A stretch of 64,000 nucleotides of DNA, taken from Ypsolopha sequella. Taxonomy: Eukaryota > Arthropoda > Insecta > Lepidoptera > Ypsolophidae. The stretch is taken from the NCBI GenBank assembly GCA_934047225.1, contig OW204005.1:24064396-24128395 (forward strand), written 5' to 3'. The notes under the pieces were generated by a model that was given only the letters and a program-made list of their open reading frames with translations, was not told where the DNA came from and searched no databases. The position numbers were made by a program, and so were the translations under genes. Positions 60,836 to 64,000 of the stretch are shown in pieces; the stretch's first letter is position 1, and each line of letters begins with the position of its first letter.

Positions 60836-61840
60836 GAAATTGAATGTCTGAATGATCTGCAGTGATCGGTCTTATATAATGATCTCACAATATCCTTACA
60901 TGTTTGTACATTCATTGGTGTACCCATTACCCACACTTGGTACAGCCAAATTGAATGTCAGAGTGATCTGCAGTGATCGGTCTTATATAATGATCTCACA
61001 ATATCCTTACATGTTTGTACATTCATTGGTGTACCCATTACCCACACTTGGTACAGCCAAATTGAATGTCAGAGTGATCTGCAGTGATCGGTCTTATATA
61101 AAGATCTCACAATATCCTTACATGTTTGTACATTCATTGGTGTACCCATTACCCACACTTGGTACAGCCAAATTGAATGTCAGAGTGATCTGCAGTGATC
61201 GGTCTTATATAAAGATCTCACAATATCCTTGCATGTTTGTACATTCATTGGTGTACCCATTACCCACACTTGGTACAGCCAAATTGAATGTCAGAGTGAT
61301 CTGCAGTGATCGGTCTTATATAAAGATCTCACAATATCCTTACATGTTTGTACATTCATTGGTGTACCCATTACCCACACTTGGTACAGCCAAATTGAAT
61401 GTCAGAGTGATCTGCAGTGATCGGTCTTATATAAAGATCTCACAATATCCTTACATGTTTGTACATTCATTGGTGTACCCATTACCCACACTTGGTACAG
61501 CCAAATTGAATGTCAGAGTGATCTGCAGTGATCGGTCTTATATAATGATCTCACAATATCCTTACATGTTTGTACATTCATTGGTGTACCCATTACCCAC
61601 ACTTGGTACAGCCAAATTGAATGTCAGAGTGATCTGCAGTGATCGGTCTTATATAATGATCTCACAATATCCTTACATGTTTGTACATTCATTGGTGTAC
61701 CCATTACCCACACTTGGTACAGCCAAATTGAATGTCTGAATGATCTGCAGTGATCGGTCTTATATAATGATCTCACAATATCCTTACATGTTTGTACATT
61801 CATTGGTGTACCCATTACCCACACTTTGTACAGCCAAATT
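60836..61840. repeat. 111 bp satellite, nine copies
   Basis: Units start GATCTGCAGTGATCGGTCTT at 60855 and every 111 bp to 61743. They differ by a few single bases (TATAATGATC or TATAAAGATC; one CTTGCATG). The unit is a multiple of three with one stop-free frame, giving a 295-codon frame (60852-61739, 37-residue period VICSDRSYI...). The outermost junctions read GTCTGAATG, supplying its start and stop, while the inner ones read GTCAGAGTG. No motif supports a real protein. Confidence 0.95.
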
Positions 61841-61847
61841 CACACTG

Positions 61848-61910
61848 GAGACTCAGTAAATGGTCAGGACCAAGATTAAATGACCATTTTCCCAAAAACG
61901 GAAATATAAT
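61848..61910. repeat. Fragment related to the Helitron internal fold-back
   Basis: GGAGACTCAGTAAATGGTCA, GGACCAAGATTAAATGACCA resembles 604-660 (GGAGACTCGGTAAGTGGTCA, AGACCAAGGTTCAATGACCC). Only one arm is present. Confidence 0.6.
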
Positions 61911-61920
61911 AACAATGATA

Positions 61921-62463
61921 ATAGTTATTTAAGATACATGTGCGGAAAGTAAGGCTTTATACGAATAAGTGCCAAATTGAAAACACTAGCGCAGCGAGTG
62001 TTTTCATTGGCACGCATTCGGATAAAAACCTTTTACGCTCAAGTATCTTATAACAATTTTCAATGCATTTTGCGAGGAAATACAACAAAAAAATAAGTAT
62101 AATAAAGAAAATTTATTTCACCAAAGCCTATTTACAAAAAAATGGCGTGCTTTCTTTGCAGAGCGCGCGTTTCATACTGTTTTTTACAGCCAATAATGTG
62201 AAAAATATTTTTGTTTGCGGAAACAAAACACGTATTTTTAAATGAGATAATCAAGAATCTTATGTTTTATGGTGTTTATCATCATTCAATTATTGCTAGA
62301 GCGCGCATACTTATAAATAATTGTTTTTTTTTTGACAGCAAAACCTCCTTGCATCTTTGTAATTTTTTTAATTTTATGACTTGCACCATGCACCACAGAG
62401 TCAAAAACTTGAAAAAATTACTTTATTTCACGCGTGAAATAAAGGATTTCAGTACTGTTTTAT
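61921..62463 (+). mobile_element. MITE copy 2, interrupted by the hAT element
   Basis: Matches the complement of 3930-4533 from ATAGTTATTTAAGATACA to GGATTTCAGTACTGTTTTAT, then stops abruptly. The last ~30 bp of copy 1 (TTCACACGTGAAATAAAGAG side) are missing where AGACCTGGGTCGATC begins. Frames 62063-62245 and 62211-62465 mirror those of copy 1. Confidence 0.75.
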
Positions 62464-64000
62464 AGACCTGGGTCGATCACGATTGATCGAATCACTTTGA
62501 TTCGATCACAACATGATCGCGAGTGACCGAATCATCTATCTCAAAAAGATTCGATCATTTTTGACCTGCCACGACACGCGTTGCCGCGCCGTGCGTAAAA
62601 GCGAGTTGTTACATTTGTCTCTCTCGCTCACACACAATACGTTTCGCATGCAGGCAGGTGCGTCGTTTATCTCATGATGGCGCGCAGCCGTAAATCAATC
62701 AAGCCACTATAAGGCTTAAATCCTTGCAATAAGGGTTTCGTTCGACAGGTGTCTGCGTGAGTTGAACTGAAAATGGCTTAATTACCAGGACTTCTTGAAT
62801 TTGTTATTGTTTGGGCTCGGTCGCGTAGCTCTCAAAAACAAAGATCGATCAATCAGTTACCCGGTGACCTTCTGACCTACTGCCCGTAGTACGACCTGCG
62901 CCCGCGACCCGTTCTGTAACTTTGCTGTCGATCTAGAAAATCTTGGATTTAGAGTATTGTGTGTGCATTGTACTTACCTACACTGGAAGTGGAACTATTT
63001 TCTGGAAGTTTCTTTGCAACTTGCATGAATTTGGTGATGGTTTAACGCGTTATTCTTACTTACTAACTTGATATTAAGTAGATAGGTACCTGACTAACAT
63101 TGTGGTGGTGCTGGACTGCTGGTGGTTATTTTGTTACTTTAATTTAATACCTACCTATTTGGATACTTGGATTTAATATTGTTTATTAATTACAATAATG
63201 TCAAATTTAGCAAAAAAGAAAAGTCACATATGGAAGCATTTTTCAATAATAAATAAGGACAAGGCAAAATGCGATTACTGTTCGAAAGTCATCAGCTATA
63301 GTGGAGGTGGCACCGGAAATTTAACTCGACATATAAAAAAATTGCATGGGACGGTGTCAATAGAACAACCAATGACTGTAGAAATGAGAGAACAACCAAT
63401 CCAATGTGTAAATCCGCGACCTGAACCTGACACACCCGTGCAAACAGGCACTGACCCAGAAACTATTGTATCAAATCCAGGGCTAGATGTTAATTGTGTT
63501 CCTTCAACTTCAACGGCAAGAGAAACAAGATTTGCTTCTTCAAGTGAGAAACAAACAAGGCAAGCCCACGTGCAGTCCAGAATTCAAAATTATGCCAAGT
63601 CTACGAGGCCGTTACCCGTAAGTAAATCAAAACAGCTTGATGAACAAATTGTAAAATTTATAGTCAAGGGCTATCACTCATTTGCGATTGTAGAAGAAAA
63701 GGAGTTTAAAGTACTTTTCTATATGATTTTGCCTACATACACTTTGCCCACTCGGAAAACTATATCTTCAAGCTTAATACCAAAACTTTACGAATCCACC
63801 AAAGATAAAGTATTACGCCTGATTTCTGAAGCTGATGCGATATGCCTGACTACCGATGGCTGGACATCGAACAGTAATGTAAGCTTTGTAGCTCTAACAG
63901 CTCATTACATTGATAAAAATACTGAGCTTAAATCGTTTCTGTTAGGGTGCACTCAGTTTGATGAACGACACACTGCAGAAAATCTACAAAACTTTTTATC
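62464..64000 (+). mobile_element. hAT transposon, left part (runs off the window)
   Basis: The boundary is set by the break in the MITE at 62463/62464. The first ~95 bp contain at least four TGATCGAATCA-like motifs in both orientations (ATTGATCGAATCACTTTGAT, TGACCGAATCA, GATTCGATCA), as expected of subterminal transposase-binding repeats. A ~730 bp leader precedes the transposase. The exact terminal inverted repeat cannot be confirmed without the right end. Confidence 0.7.
63198..64000 (+). CDS. hAT-family transposase, N-terminal part (partial)
   Basis: A cut-and-paste transposase, open for 267 codons to the edge. ATG 63198 (AATAATGTC) starts a BED zinc finger: W12, C25, C28, H45 and H50 (spacing C-x2-C-x16-H-x4-H). 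Residues 55-145 are a low-complexity linker rich in Gln, Pro, Ser and Thr. From 146, QLDEQIVKFIVKGYHSFAIV, EEKEFKVLF and LPTRKTISS form the conserved hAT dimer/DNA-binding region. ICLTTDGWTSNSNVSF (215-230) carries the first catalytic aspartate, D220, in the TTDGW(T/S)S motif. No stop or frameshift is seen, so it may be an intact autonomous copy; the remaining D/E residues and the C-terminal dimerisation domain lie outside the window. A domesticated ZBED-like host gene is an alternative, but the MITE junction and subterminal repeats favour a transposon. Confidence 0.88.
   Translation, partial: MSNLAKKKSHIWKHFSIINKDKAKCDYCSKVISYSGGGTGNLTRHIKKLHGTVSIEQPMTVEMREQPIQCVNPRPEPDTPVQTGTDPETIVSNPGLDVNCVPSTSTARETRFASSSEKQTRQAHVQSRIQNYAKSTRPLPVSKSKQLDEQIVKFIVKGYHSFAIVEEKEFKVLFYMILPTYTLPTRKTISSSLIPKLYESTKDKVLRLISEADAICLTTDGWTSNSNVSFVALTAHYIDKNTELKSFLLGCTQFDERHTAENLQNFL

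Noticed and set aside
60852..61739. 295-residue repeat protein
   Set aside because: Not called as a gene: the frame follows from a 111 bp unit without stops; kept only as a finding.

Overview
This 64 kb window looks like an intergenic, transposon-rich stretch of an insect nuclear genome, most likely from a moth or butterfly. The evidence is the low GC content and the density of repeat types that, from memory, are typical of Lepidoptera: Helitron-like ends with a CCGCGG-type hairpin before CTAG, the GGGTTCCGTA repeat family, LINE tails ending in GTCCAGCAGTGGACGAA plus (GATG)n, and tRNA-derived SINEs. Species was not determined. I recognise no host protein-coding gene. Every convincing reading frame belongs to a mobile element, and there are no bacterial operons, CRISPR arrays or ribosomal RNA genes.

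The four best protein-coding loci are these. (1) 49334-54144 is a near-full-length non-LTR retrotransposon with ORF1 (PHD-like zinc finger, coiled coil, C-terminal domain) and ORF2 (APE endonuclease plus reverse transcriptase). It has a poly(A) tail and a 5-bp target duplication, and sits inside an older LINE tail. (2) 57337-59545 is a 5'-truncated LINE with an intact reverse transcriptase frame. (3) 63198-64000 is the open 5' part of a hAT transposase (BED finger, first catalytic aspartate) running off the right edge. (4) Several decayed transposases and LINE ends are present: Tc1-like at 2734-4745 and 25660-25890, mariner-like at 6080-6240, LINE C-termini at 18690-19830, 20830-21335 and 25894-26239.

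Layout. 0-14 kb: two inverted copies of a 1.5 kb non-autonomous Helitron (456-1978 and 11713-13246), the second lying between inverted 0.5 kb arms (10985-11560 / 13540-14010); a Tc1-like element with a nested MITE; a GGTTCCG-family repeat; small fold-back elements. 14-30 kb: a three-copy dispersed repeat, two hAT-type MITEs or remnants, LINE ends, SINEs, a 422 bp palindrome. 30-48 kb: more GGTTCCG repeats, one carrying a head-to-head pair of tRNA-like sequences; a 306 bp hAT MITE with a perfect 8-bp duplication; minisatellites; an 11-copy 55 bp satellite. 48-60 kb: a SINE and the two LINEs. 60-64 kb: an 18 bp minisatellite, a fold-back MITE, a nine-copy 111 bp satellite and the hAT element, which appears to have inserted into a MITE whose sister copy lies within the Tc1-like element.

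The elements do not form a pathway. What can be read is a history of nested insertions, plus one likely partnership: a roughly 340 bp SINE-like unit (7830-8201, 24428-24763) shares its 3' end with an RTE-like LINE (15348, 25894, 28015) and so was probably mobilised by it. Coordinates of repeats come from visual comparison and may be off by a few bases.
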